From CAWFPR01 sp963817635 (GTDB taxonomy: Bacteria > Acidobacteriota > Vicinamibacteria > Vicinamibacterales > 2-12-FULL-66-21), in the NCBI GenBank assembly GCA_963817635.1, contig CAWFPR010000015.1:62001-126000 (forward strand): a DNA stretch of 64,000 nucleotides. The letters run 5' to 3'. Of this stretch, positions 19,368-28,188 are shown piece after piece (within the stretch, counting starts at the first letter, position 1; every line of letters starts with the position of its first letter). Position numbers and translations under genes: made by a program. The notes under the pieces were generated by a model. That model was not told where the DNA came from. It saw only the letters and a program-made list of their open reading frames with translations, and ran no database searches.

Positions 19368-20107
19368 GTCGGCCGCCCGGGATCGCGCCCGTACCCGCCG
19401 AGGCCAGCCCGGCGGCGCATCCGCCACAACTCCAGGAACATGCCTGCCCCGTCGCGGAACATCCGGACGCGCGACTCGCTGCGATAGTGCCACTCGATCG
19501 GGACTTCCCGTACGCGCAGCCCGCGGACCCGCGCGATGTAGAGCACCTCGAGGTCGAACGCCCAGCCGGTGACCGTCACGTGCGGGAAGATGGCTTCAAT
19601 CGCCGCGCCGGTGAACATCTTGAAGCCGCACTGGGTGTCCTGCACATCCGGGAGCAGCAGCAGACGGACGGCCAGGTTGAAGGCGCGGCCAGACAGGTGC
19701 CGGATCATCGGCTCGCCGACGCGACGGGCGCCCGCCCCCTCCCGGCTGCCGATCGCGATGTCCGCGTCACCCAGCGCCGGCGGCATGAAGCGCTCGATCT
19801 CGTGGACCGGCATCGACAGATCCGCGTCGCAGATGAAACGATGCGCGGCCGTCGACGCGAGGAGCCCGGCGCGGACCGCTCCGCCCTTGCCGCGGTGCGG
19901 TTCGCGCAGCAGGCGGATCCGCGGCTCCAGCCGCGCCGCGTCGGTCACGACCGCAGCGGTCCGGTCAGTCGAGCCGTCGTCCACGACCAGGATCTCCCAG
20001 GTCCACGGGCGCTGGACGAGGTAGCCGGACAGTTGCGTGAGCGTGTCGCCGAGGCGTGATTCTTCGTTGAATGCGGGAACGACCACGGTGAGATCAGGCG
20101 CGGTCAT
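19364..20107 (-). CDS. Family 2 glycosyltransferase (dolichyl/polyprenyl-phosphate mannose or glucose synthase-like)
   Basis: 247 residues. GT-A fold landmarks: VVVPAFNEESRL, the nucleotide site ILVVDDGSTDRT, the metal-binding FICDADLSMP (DxD), and QCGFKMF and WAFDLEVLYIA, which are characteristic of DPM1/DPG-type enzymes. There are no C-terminal membrane helices, so it would work at the membrane face, charging polyprenyl phosphate. Such a product would feed the GT-C enzymes encoded next to it. Its stop overlaps the start of the following gene, and its start lies only 7 nt after the GT39 stop, so coupling is strong. Confidence 0.92.
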   Translation of the reverse strand: MTAPDLTVVVPAFNEESRLGDTLTQLSGYLVQRPWTWEILVVDDGSTDRTAAVVTDAARLEPRIRLLREPHRGKGGAVRAGLLASTAAHRFICDADLSMPVHEIERFMPPALGDADIAIGSREGAGARRVGEPMIRHLSGRAFNLAVRLLLLPDVQDTQCGFKMFTGAAIEAIFPHVTVTGWAFDLEVLYIARVRGLRVREVPIEWHYRSESRVRMFRDGAGMFLELWRMRRRAGLGGYGRDPGRPT

Positions 20108-20114
20108 GCTCGGC

Positions 20115-21897
20115 CTATCGTCGTTCGGGCGCCGCCGCGGCGCGGCACCGGCCATACGATCCCGGAAGCAGCACGTAGATGTTCGGCTGATCGACCGCGA
20201 GCACGGAATCGGACGCGGCCGGCGTTCGCGCGAGGAAATCCGCATAGCGCGTCTTGTCGATCGCCACAGGACGCTCGTCGGCAGGCACGAACAACGACCG
20301 GTACAGCAGATCGTCATCCACTCGAGGCGCATGCCAGTCCTGCCCGCGCAGGTAGAAGAAGTACGGGTGCAGGTAGGCCTCGGGCGAGACGGGCGCGTAG
20401 ACGCCTGGGGCGCTGAGGCCGCTCGCGCGCCGCGACGCATCCACTTCCTGGAGGCACCCGGCGAGGTCCTTCAGCGGGTGATGTCGGATCGGCAGTCGCG
20501 CGAGGTTCTCGCCGTAGGCCGTCAGCGGGGTTGGCAGGACCAGGGCGACGAGCAGCACCAGCGCGGCGCCCCCGGCCACGAAGATCCGCCCGGCAAGCGC
20601 GACACAGATCACGGACACGATCAGCGGCCGCAGGACCGTGCTGTTTCGGTAGAGCAGGTAGCCGCCCGCGCGCAGGTGAATCGATCCCACCGTTGCGGTC
20701 GCCAGCGCAACCAGCAGCCCGGCGGCTGCCACCACCCAGAGCGCGCGGCAGACGCCCGGCGGCAAGCGCCGCACGGAGGCGGCGATGGCCGCCCGCCGCG
20801 GAGCGACGGCGCGCCGAAGGAGTTCGGCGAGCCAGGCGACCGTGTAGCCGGCGGCAATCGCGAGCGGCGGCAGGTAGGGATAGAAATAGTGATAGAGCTT
20901 GGACGTGCCGAACGAGATGAGAGCCACCGGCACGACCAGCCAGATCAACAGCACGTCGGCGTCGCGCACGCGCTGGCGCAGACGGTTCGCGACGAGCAGG
21001 ATCAGGCCGGCGACCACCCACCACGCGCTGTCCGCCAGCCCGAGCGCGCGCCAGGCTTCAGTGATGTAGAAGTACCACGGATGCACGTGGCGTGGATCCG
21101 CGTAGACCGTGAACCGTGTGTAGACATGTTCGGCGAACATCACCAGCCAGAGCTGGCGCCCGTTCCGGCTGTATTGATACAGGAACCACGGCAGGATGGC
21201 CGCCGCCACCACCACACCCGCGATTGCCCACCGCCACCAGTCCTGCCGGAGCTGCCGCCGATCGGCGGACCTCACGAGGACCGACAGCGCGACGATCAGC
21301 GGCAGAAAGAGCGCCGCCACGAACTTCGTCATGAAGCCGAGGAAGAACATCGCACCGAAGGCCGCGATGTGCGCGGCGCGCCGCCGGCCTCCGTCCGACC
21401 ATTCGAGGTAGTGGTAGATCCCGCCGCAGTAGGCCAGCAGCAGGGCGGCTTCCATGTTGTTGCTGCGCAGCCCATGGTCGAACAGCAGCGGCGCGTGCGC
21501 GAAGAGGACCAGTACGGCTGCCAGGCCGCACAGCGGACCTGCCAGGCGCCGCCCGATCAGGAACACGTAGATGAACGCGAGGCTGCCGAACACCGCGTCC
21601 CAGAACCGGAACCCGAATTCGTTGCGCGGGAGGAGTCCCAGGCGAATGGGCGCCGCGACGATCCAGAACTTCAGCGGCGGTTTTTCGAGAAAGACGATCT
21701 GCTGGTTAGGGCTGCTGCGCGGCGACAGCCAGTCGCCGGTATCCAGGATGGACTCGACCGCGTACCGAGTAGATCGCCTCGTCGTTGTCCAGATCCGTCC
21801 GGCCGAGGCCGATGAAGAGCGGAACGCAGAAAAGCGCGACGGCCAGTACGAGCCAGAGAGAGCCGGTCAGTCCTTGACGCAGGTCACGAGGGACCAT
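20115..21897 (-). CDS. GT39/ArnT-type dolichyl-phosphate-mannose glycosyltransferase (one frame change)
   Basis: About 593 residues with 11-13 hydrophobic helices. The N-terminus from ATG 21897 has the first helix and the conserved acidic loop RTDLDNDEAIYS. The frame changes by one near 21760, after which LEKPPLKFWIVA, the KPP(L/V) motif of GT39/ArnT enzymes, and AVFGSLAFIYV continue. The C-terminal 120 residues are soluble. It would transfer a sugar from a polyprenyl-phosphate donor on the periplasmic side. The ATG lies 31 nt inside the end of the PmtA-like gene, and the GT2 next door could make its donor. Confidence 0.85.
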
Positions 21898-22568
21898 AGC
21901 CGCGGGATGTTCACCTTCTCGATCGAAACCGGCTGAGCGTCCGCCTGGGCGAGAAAGGCGGGCAGATCCAGATCGGCCTTGAAGCCGATGTGGATCGTGA
22001 ACGGCGAGATGAGGCGCTCGATCCGCGACAGGATGGGGTTCGGGCTGAGAAAGTGGTTCAGGAAGATGATGCGTCCGCCGCCGCGGCACACCCGATGCAT
22101 CTCCTGGGCGACCTTCACCGGGTCGGGCACCACGCTGATCACGTACGGCGCGTAGACGATGTCGAACGAACCGTCCGCGAACTTGAGATCGGCGGCATCC
22201 ATCTGGAGGAGCCTGATGTTCCGGATGCCCTTGCGCGCCGCGCGCTCGCGCGCCTTTTCGAGCATCTGTCCCGAGAAGTCAATCCCCGTCACCGAGCACT
22301 GTTTCGGGTACAGCGACAGGTTGATGCCCGTGCCGACACCGACCTCGAGCACCCGTTCGCCGGGCTGCATGTTCATCCGCTGGATGGCTTGCAGACGGCC
22401 GGGATGCAGCGTCGGTCCGAACGTGAGGTCGTAGACTTTCGCGAGCTTGTCGTAGACGGCTTCGACAAAATCGTTCTCGACCACCGTGACCGAGAGGGCG
22501 CGGGTCGCCGCGTCAGAACCCGAAACGACCTCGTCGTGTGAGGGAGATTTTCTATCGAATAATGGCAT
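21867..22568 (-). CDS. PmtA-like phosphatidylethanolamine N-methyltransferase (class I SAM methyltransferase)
   Basis: 233 residues. The hallmarks match the PmtA group: AVYDKLAKVYDLTFGP near residue 36, SAM motif I VLEVGVGTGINLSLYP, acidic motif II VTGIDFSG, and APYVISVVPDPVKV then NHFLSPNPILSRIE. PmtA methylates phosphatidylethanolamine toward phosphatidylcholine; general UbiE-like alternatives fit the VisVVPdP block less well. ATG 22568 was chosen over an upstream extension of low similarity. It is the first gene of the leftward envelope operon. Confidence 0.85.
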   Translation of the reverse strand: MPLFDRKSPSHDEVVSGSDAATRALSVTVVENDFVEAVYDKLAKVYDLTFGPTLHPGRLQAIQRMNMQPGERVLEVGVGTGINLSLYPKQCSVTGIDFSGQMLEKARERAARKGIRNIRLLQMDAADLKFADGSFDIVYAPYVISVVPDPVKVAQEMHRVCRGGGRIIFLNHFLSPNPILSRIERLISPFTIHIGFKADLDLPAFLAQADAQPVSIEKVNIPRLWSLVTCVKD

Positions 22569-22693
22569 CTGAACTGTTCTCGGACCGTTGACGGGAACGG
22601 CAACCCCGTGTCCTGCTTGCCTTTGCAAGGCAGGTACCGCGAGGCACAAGTCGACAGTCCTGCGACTATATCTCGTCGGGATGGATGGGGCAA

Positions 22694-22718
22694 GCGAACA
22701 GACAGGCCGTCTGTTCGC
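22694..22718. repeat. Perfect inverted repeat, 10-bp arms
   Basis: GCGAACAGAC and GTCTGTTCGC are separated by AGGCC. It lies in the 262-nt gap between the ADOP stop (22831) and the PmtA start (22568), both leftward. It could be a terminator stem for the ADOP transcript (no T-run follows) or an operator for the envelope operon. A 12-nt direct repeat CGCCAGTTGCGA sits beside it at 22716-22727 and 22758-22769. Confidence 0.55.
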
Positions 22719-22830
22719 CAGTTGCGAGGCGTTTCGTGCTCCGGGAGGGGTCGGAAACGCCAGTTGCGACAGGCCTGGCGACGCGGACGGCCGTTTCGCG
22801 GCGCGGCCTGATGAACGCCTGTCGTCACGC

Positions 22831-25608
22831 TCACTCGATGCGCAGCGCCCGGACCGGATCGAGCGCGGCGGCGCGGCGGGCCGGAATCAGGGCGGCGACG
22901 ATCGCGCAGGCTGCCAGGACGGCCACCGCGGCGGCGAGCGTCACAGGATCGTAAGGGCTGACACCAAACAGGTTGGCCCCCAGCAGTCGCCCGGCGGCGA
23001 GCGCGGCCGGCACGCCGAACGCAAGGCCCGCGGCCAGCTGCACCAGCGCGCCGTTCAGGATCGTCCTGAGCACCCCGCCGCGCGACGCGCCGACCGCGAT
23101 GCGGATGCCGATCTCGCGCGTCCGGCGGCCCACCGAATACGCCGTCACGCCGTAGAGGCCCAGGCACGCCAGCAGCAGCGCCACGCCGCCGAAGGCCACG
23201 GTCAGGGTGGCGATGAGACGCTCCGTGTTGAAATTGCCCGACACCTGCTCGGCCATCGTCCGCACGTCCTGGACGGCGAGCCGGCGATCGACGCCCGCAA
23301 TCGCCCGCCGGACCTGCGACTCGAGGTCGGGCACCGGCGACGTGAGGTGCAGTTCGAGCGCCTTCGGATAGTGCGACCGATCCAGCACGCCCGGCGCGCC
23401 GTCGACGCGGCTGTCCTCGGTCGACTGGAGGAACGGCAGGAAGAAGGTCGCGTATGCGGGCGCCTTGGGATCCTGGTACTTGGCGTCGCCGACGATGCCC
23501 ACGATTTCGAACTCGAGCTTGCCGGTCCCCCGCGTGTTGTTGAACCCGATGCGACGTCCGATCGGATCGGCATCGCCGAAGAACCGCGCGGCAAACGTCG
23601 TGTTCACGACGGTCACGAGCGGCGACCCGGGTCGGTCGCGGTCCGTGATCGGGCGGCCGCGCACGAGCGTCGTGCCAATCGTCTCGAAGTACCCGGGGCT
23701 CACCCGGTTCCACGAGGCGACGAGGCGTTCGGTGGACTCGTGCCCCTCGACCGTGATGAGCGACGCCCAGTTGTCACCCGACATCGGGCTGTAGAGCGAC
23801 AGCGCGGCGCTCGCCACACCCGGCACGTCCGTCAGCCGCTCCCTGATCCGGGCATACGTGGACTCGAGCTGTCCTGCCTGCTCGTCGCCGAACGCCGGAA
23901 TCAGGTCGACGACGTAGCGATGATCGATGGCGAAACCGAAATCCTGCGCCTGCAGGCTCGAGAGCGAGCGCGCCAGCAGCCCCGCGCACGTGAGGAGGAC
24001 GAGCGACAGCGCGATCTGCAGCGCGATGAGCGACCGACGCACGCGCGAACCGCGGTCGCCGCTGGTCCGCCCCGCGCCGCGCATCGCGTCGATCGGATCG
24101 GAACGCGAGGCGATCGCCGCCGGGACGACGCCGAACGCGATACCGGTCGCGAGCGACACGGCGAACGCGAACAGGATGACAAGCAGCGAGGGAGTCGCAT
24201 CCAGCGGAACCTGCGACGCGCCGCGGAACGTCATGTCGACGATCGCGCGGGCGCCGGCAAACGACACGGCCAGCCCGGCGATGCCACCGAGGCAGGCCAG
24301 GAGCACGCTGTCCACGAGGAACTGCGCGATGAGGCGGGCCCGCGGGGCGCCAAGCGCAATCCGGACGGCGGTCTCGGTGCGCCGCCCCAGGCCGCGCGCG
24401 AGCAGCAGGTTCGCCAGGTTCGCGCACGCGATGAGCAGGACGGTCGCCGCGATCGCCTGGAGCAGCTTCAGCGACGGCGCCACCTCGTCGCGCATGCTGC
24501 GGATGCCGGCGGCGGCCGGCACGAGCGTGATGTGCTGTTCGGAAACGTGCGGCCGTTCGTCCGCGCCAAGATCGAGCGTGCCCGTAATCCACTGCTGGAG
24601 CGCGGCCGTCAGTCGAGGCTCGAGCGAGGCGGGACGCACCCCGGGCGTCAGCCGGCCGATGATGTACAGCCAGTGCGACCCCTTCGCCTCGAGGAGCCGC
24701 GCCTGCGGCTGAAGTACCGGCTCGGTCGACAGCGGCACCCAGATGTCGGCCGGGTTCGGACGCAGCGTCTCTCCGTAGAAACCTTCCGGAGCCACGCCGA
24801 CGATTGTCGCGGACACGCCGTTGAGCACGACCCCGGTTCCCGGGATCCCGGGATCGCCATGGTAGCGCTCGAGCCAGGCGCGATGGCTGATCACCGCAAC
24901 CGGCGCCGCCCCCACCCGATCGTCGTCCGGCGCCAGGAGCCGGCCGGCCGCCGGCGCCAGCCCGAGCATCCGGAAGTAGTTGCCGGAAACGAAGGCGCTC
25001 CTGAGCGTGCCGGGCAGCGCATCGGCATTCAGGGGCCCGACCGCGAGCGTGCGGGTGTTGGCCTGGAAGGCGGCCAAATCGGAGAACTCCGGCACGACGT
25101 CCCGCAGGTGACGATACAAGTCGTACGAAAACAGCGAGAACGATCCCTGAAGACCGCTGTTGACGCAGCAGTCGTCGCCGTCGCCGACGCGATACAACTC
25201 GCCGGGACGCGCGACGGGAAGCGGCTGCAGAATCACACGGTCGATCAGCGTGAAGACCGCCGTGTTGCCGCCGATGCCGAGCGCGAGTGTCAGCACGCAC
25301 ACGATCGCGAAGCCGGGCGCCGCCACGAGCCGCCGCCACGACACCTGCAGGTCCGACCGCAATCCGCGCCACATGCTCATCTGCGCCCTCCTGACCGACA
25401 TCGCCGCCGCCTCGAGCCGTTGCGCCAGCAGCGGGACCATCGACATCAACAACTGGCGCCAGCTCCAGCGCCGCGCCGCCGCCACACCGTGCCTCCGCGC
25501 GCGTGCCGCCGCCTCTTCCTCGAGGTCCGCCACCAGCCAGCCGCGCTGCGCGGCCGGCGCTGCCCGCTCGAGCAGCCACCGCACCAGGGCCGGAACGGGG
25601 CCCGCCAT
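22831..25608 (-). CDS. ADOP-type ABC transporter permease (MacB/FtsX fold)
   Basis: 925 residues. The first 90 or so form the soluble ADOP N-terminal region (VRWLLERAAP...WLVADLEEE). Two FtsX/MacB units follow, each with a periplasmic domain: first ALGIGGNTAVFTLIDRV, periplasmic part with AVISHRAWLERYHGDP and IVGVAPEGFYGE, core LIACANLANLLLARG; second periplasmic part with NTTFAARFFGDADPIGRRIG, core LLLACLGLYGVTAYSVGRRTREIGI cut to its landmarks, and the C-terminal DPVRALRIE. There is no ATPase domain; the partner ATPase is not nearby, as is usual for these genes. ATG 25608 overlaps the PadR TAA by one base, so the pair is co-transcribed. Function is probably lipid or peptide export (inference). 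Confidence 0.9.
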   Translation of the reverse strand: MAGPVPALVRWLLERAAPAAQRGWLVADLEEEAAARARRHGVAAARRWSWRQLLMSMVPLLAQRLEAAAMSVRRAQMSMWRGLRSDLQVSWRRLVAAPGFAIVCVLTLALGIGGNTAVFTLIDRVILQPLPVARPGELYRVGDGDDCCVNSGLQGSFSLFSYDLYRHLRDVVPEFSDLAAFQANTRTLAVGPLNADALPGTLRSAFVSGNYFRMLGLAPAAGRLLAPDDDRVGAAPVAVISHRAWLERYHGDPGIPGTGVVLNGVSATIVGVAPEGFYGETLRPNPADIWVPLSTEPVLQPQARLLEAKGSHWLYIIGRLTPGVRPASLEPRLTAALQQWITGTLDLGADERPHVSEQHITLVPAAAGIRSMRDEVAPSLKLLQAIAATVLLIACANLANLLLARGLGRRTETAVRIALGAPRARLIAQFLVDSVLLACLGGIAGLAVSFAGARAIVDMTFRGASQVPLDATPSLLVILFAFAVSLATGIAFGVVPAAIASRSDPIDAMRGAGRTSGDRGSRVRRSLIALQIALSLVLLTCAGLLARSLSSLQAQDFGFAIDHRYVVDLIPAFGDEQAGQLESTYARIRERLTDVPGVASAALSLYSPMSGDNWASLITVEGHESTERLVASWNRVSPGYFETIGTTLVRGRPITDRDRPGSPLVTVVNTTFAARFFGDADPIGRRIGFNNTRGTGKLEFEIVGIVGDAKYQDPKAPAYATFFLPFLQSTEDSRVDGAPGVLDRSHYPKALELHLTSPVPDLESQVRRAIAGVDRRLAVQDVRTMAEQVSGNFNTERLIATLTVAFGGVALLLACLGLYGVTAYSVGRRTREIGIRIAVGASRGGVLRTILNGALVQLAAGLAFGVPAALAAGRLLGANLFGVSPYDPVTLAAAVAVLAACAIVAALIPARRAAALDPVRALRIE

Positions 25609-25940
25609 TACCGCGGCTCCGTCCGGGGCCGCCAGCCCTGCATCATGCGCGCGAGCATCGCCGTGGAGTGCGAGACCGCCTGTTCGCCGTCGCGCGTCAG
25701 CACGAAGCACTTGCGGGCGCGCCCGCCCTGCACCGGCTGCGGCGCCGAGAGCTCGTGCCGGACCAGCCCCTTCGCCTCGAGCCGCGACAGCGTCGCGTAC
25801 ACGGCGCCAATGGCCACGCCCCGCCCGGTTCGCTGCTCGATCTCCTGCCGGATCGTCACGCCGTAGGCCTCCGGACCGAGCTGGACCAGCGCCAGCATCA
25901 CGTAGAGCTCGAATTCGCCGAGAAATTCCCCTTTTCCCAT
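25608..25940 (-). CDS. PadR family transcriptional regulator
   Basis: 110 residues, a short PadR (subfamily 2 size). Winged-helix landmarks: FELYVMLALVQLGPEAYGV, IEQRTGRGVAIGAVYATLSRLEAKGLV and KCFVLTRDGEQAV. PadR proteins are usually repressors of the gene downstream, here the ADOP permease whose ATG overlaps its stop codon. A short dyad (25948-25961) lies just upstream of the ATG and may be its operator. Confidence 0.93.
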   Translation of the reverse strand: MGKGEFLGEFELYVMLALVQLGPEAYGVTIRQEIEQRTGRGVAIGAVYATLSRLEAKGLVRHELSAPQPVQGGRARKCFVLTRDGEQAVSHSTAMLARMMQGWRPRTEPR

Positions 25941-25947
25941 GTTTCTT

Positions 25948-25961
25948 CTACAAACGCGTAG
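25948..25961. promoter_or_regulatory. Short dyad upstream of padR, candidate PadR site
   Basis: CTAC and GTAG flank a 6-nt spacer, 7 nt upstream of the PadR ATG. Autoregulatory PadR sites are normally in this position. The arms are only four bases, so this is weak. Confidence 0.3.
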
Positions 25962-26014
25962 TTAGACGACGGGGTGTTCGAAAAGGTTGCGCCGCCCGTG
26001 GGTGCGCGGCGGCT

Positions 26015-26289
26015 TGTCTCGGCGCTTCGCGCGAGGAGAAACGGAGGGACGGAGAAAGGGAGGCTGTCGAACTGCGGCGGGTCGGGGCCGCCGGCCGCAG
26101 GCCGGCGTGCGGATGGACGAGACAGCCGCGTCCGCAAGCCGCACGGCGTCAAGGGGCGGCTTGCGGACGCGGGTGTCTCGTCCATCCGACCGCGCTTCGC
26201 GCGGTCCCGACCCGCCACGTCCTGCTCCCCGCGTCCGGGCCTCTCCGTTCCTCCCTCCCTCCGTTTCTCCTGCGCGAAGCGCCGAGACA
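26015..26289. repeat. 275-bp imperfect palindromic element
   Basis: The two halves are inverted, diverged copies of a sequence of about 130 nt. The inner arms 26111-26142 and 26156-26187 match at 31 of 32 positions around a 13-nt centre. Further out 26077-26090 pairs with 26202-26215 (13 of 14), and the ends TGTCTCGGCGCTTCGCGC (26015) and its complement (ending 26289), followed by GAGAAACGGAGGGA, match again. Each half also has its own small hairpin at the same place (26089-26107 and 26189-26205) with different stem sequences. No transposase is present. It could be a non-autonomous mobile element, a large REP-like palindrome or a structured RNA. Confidence 0.85.
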
Positions 26290-26341
26290 GCGAAGGCAGT
26301 GCGACGACTCGCCGCGCGAAGCGCGGCAGCGAAGCTGTCCT

Positions 26342-28186
26342 CTACACCGAAGCCGCTTCGATGACGGCGAGCGCGCTCTCGACGGTGCCCGAGGCCGTGG
26401 CGATCTGAAAGCCCTGCACGAGCGGGCGAACCTCGGCGGCAACCTCACGGGCAATCGCGAGCCCCTCGGCGGCCGACGTCCCGGCCGTCTCGGCCCGGCG
26501 CATCCGTTCGACGACGACGTCCGGCACCCGCACGCCCGGCACCTCGTTCGCCATGAACTCGGCGTGCCGGAGGCTCTCGAGCGGGGTGATGGCCGCGAGC
26601 ACGGGAATGCGAAAATCGCCGATGCGGTCCAGAAACCGCGCCAGCTCCGCGGCGTCGAACACCGGCTGCGTGACGGCGAACTCTGCGCCCGCCTCGACCT
26701 TGTACCGGAACCGCCGGATCTCCTCGTCCAGATCGATGGCGCCTGGATTCGCGGCGACGCCGATATGGAATGCGGTCGGGTGGCCAATTCCCTGGCCGCC
26801 GATGTCGAGCCCGTGGTTCAGCCGGGTGACGACGTTCGTCAGCCCGATCGAATCCACGTCGTAGACGGCGGTGGCGTCGGGATAGTCGCCGACCTGCGGC
26901 GGGTCGCCGGTGACGATCATCAGGTTGCGGACGCCCATCGAGTGCGCGCCGAGCAGATCGGACTGCATGCCGAGGAGGTTCCGATCGCGGCAGGCGTAGT
27001 GCAGGATCGACTCGACGCCCGCCTGCTGCTGCGCGAGCACGGCCGCCGACACCGCGCTCATGCGCGCCGTCGCGCGCGGCGCGTCGGGAATGTTCACGAC
27101 GTCGACGCCGTTGATCCGCAGTTGCCGGGCGCATTCGATCAGCGCCTCGGCGCGAAACCCGCGCGGCGGCACCAGCTCCACGCTGATCACGAACGCGCCA
27201 CGCGCCAGGCTGTTCGCCAGGCGTGATCTCTCGGCCCGAGGCACCGGCGTCACCGCCGCGGCCGCCGTTCGCGCCTTGTCGCCACGCGCGGGGCTGCGGC
27301 CCTGCACCGGCGCCAGCGCACGCACGGCGTTCCTGATGTGCCGCACGTGTTCCGGCGTGGTGCCGCAGCAGCCACCGACCAGCCGCACGCCGTTGTTGAT
27401 GAAGCGCCGCGCGTACGACGCCATGTACTCCGGCGAGCACAGATAGATGTTGCGGCCCTCGATCTCCCTGGGACGGCCGGCATTCGGCTGCGCGGAGAGC
27501 TTGACCGTCGCGACTGCCGCCATCCGCTCGATGGTGTCGAGCATGGCGGCCGGTCCGACGCTGCAGTTCAGCCCGACGACGTGCGCGCCCAGCTGCTCGA
27601 GCGCCGGCACGAACGCCTCGGGCGCCGCCCCGTCCAGGCTGTTCCCGTCGTCTTCGGTCGTGACCTGGGCGACGATGGGCAGGTCGCAGACGCTGCGCAC
27701 GGCACGGATCGCCGCGCCGATCTCGTTGACGTCGCGGAAGGTCTCGAGGATGAAGAGGTCCACGCCGCCTTCGAGCAGGGCGCGCGCCTGCTCGGCGAAA
27801 TAGCGCTCCGCCTCGTCGGCGCCGGTCTTGCCCCAGGGCTCGATCCGGATCCCGAGCGGACCGATGGCGCCGGCCACGTACGCCTGCTCTCGCGCGGCGT
27901 GCCGCGCGATCCGGGCGCCCTGGAGGTTGATCGCGTGCACGCGATCCGCCAGGCCGAACGCGCCGAGCTTGATCCGGTTGGCGCCGAAGGTGTTGGTTTC
28001 GATGACGTCCGCGCCCGAGCGGACGTAGGCCTGGTGCACCTCGGCGACGAGATCCGGCTGCGTGAGGTTCAGCTCGTCGAACGAGCGGTTCAGGAAGATC
28101 CCCTTCGCGTACAGCATGGTGCCCATCGCGCCGTCGCAGACGAGCACGCGCTGGTCGATGGCGTCGAGGAACGGCAGCGTCGGCAT
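26342..28186 (-). CDS. Bifunctional homocysteine S-methyltransferase / 5,10-methylenetetrahydrofolate reductase
   Basis: 614 residues from ATG 28186, matching the length of YitJ-type fusion proteins. The N-terminal barrel has VLVCDGAMGTMLY, and the zinc cysteines are in LNCSVG and VGGCCGTTPEH. The C-terminal barrel, from about 325, has the MTHFR blocks SVELVPPRG, MIVTGDPPQVGDYPDA and FAVTQPVFDA. It would reduce methylene-THF to methyl-THF and methylate homocysteine to methionine. As sequenced, the frame continues without a stop from the metallophosphoesterase upstream; I treat them as two genes because the correct stop lies at 28189-28191 in the neighbouring frame. Confidence 0.9.
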   Translation of the reverse strand: MPTLPFLDAIDQRVLVCDGAMGTMLYAKGIFLNRSFDELNLTQPDLVAEVHQAYVRSGADVIETNTFGANRIKLGAFGLADRVHAINLQGARIARHAAREQAYVAGAIGPLGIRIEPWGKTGADEAERYFAEQARALLEGGVDLFILETFRDVNEIGAAIRAVRSVCDLPIVAQVTTEDDGNSLDGAAPEAFVPALEQLGAHVVGLNCSVGPAAMLDTIERMAAVATVKLSAQPNAGRPREIEGRNIYLCSPEYMASYARRFINNGVRLVGGCCGTTPEHVRHIRNAVRALAPVQGRSPARGDKARTAAAAVTPVPRAERSRLANSLARGAFVISVELVPPRGFRAEALIECARQLRINGVDVVNIPDAPRATARMSAVSAAVLAQQQAGVESILHYACRDRNLLGMQSDLLGAHSMGVRNLMIVTGDPPQVGDYPDATAVYDVDSIGLTNVVTRLNHGLDIGGQGIGHPTAFHIGVAANPGAIDLDEEIRRFRYKVEAGAEFAVTQPVFDAAELARFLDRIGDFRIPVLAAITPLESLRHAEFMANEVPGVRVPDVVVERMRRAETAGTSAAEGLAIAREVAAEVRPLVQGFQIATASGTVESALAVIEAASV

Positions 28187-28188
28187 GA

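Larger units (their letters stand above)
25941..26341. other. 400-nt gene-free region upstream of padR, occupied mainly by a palindromic element
   Basis: No coding sequence is supported here. The first 70 nt are the padR promoter region. The remainder is almost wholly the inverted-repeat element described at 26015-26289, followed by GCGAAGCGCGGC-rich sequence up to the stop of the leftward HMT/MTHFR gene at 26342. Confidence 0.8.

Noticed and set aside
22588..25866. 1092-codon open frame on the plus strand
   Set aside because: Antisense shadow of the ADOP permease, due to high GC at codon third positions; composition is Arg/Gln/His-rich without motifs.
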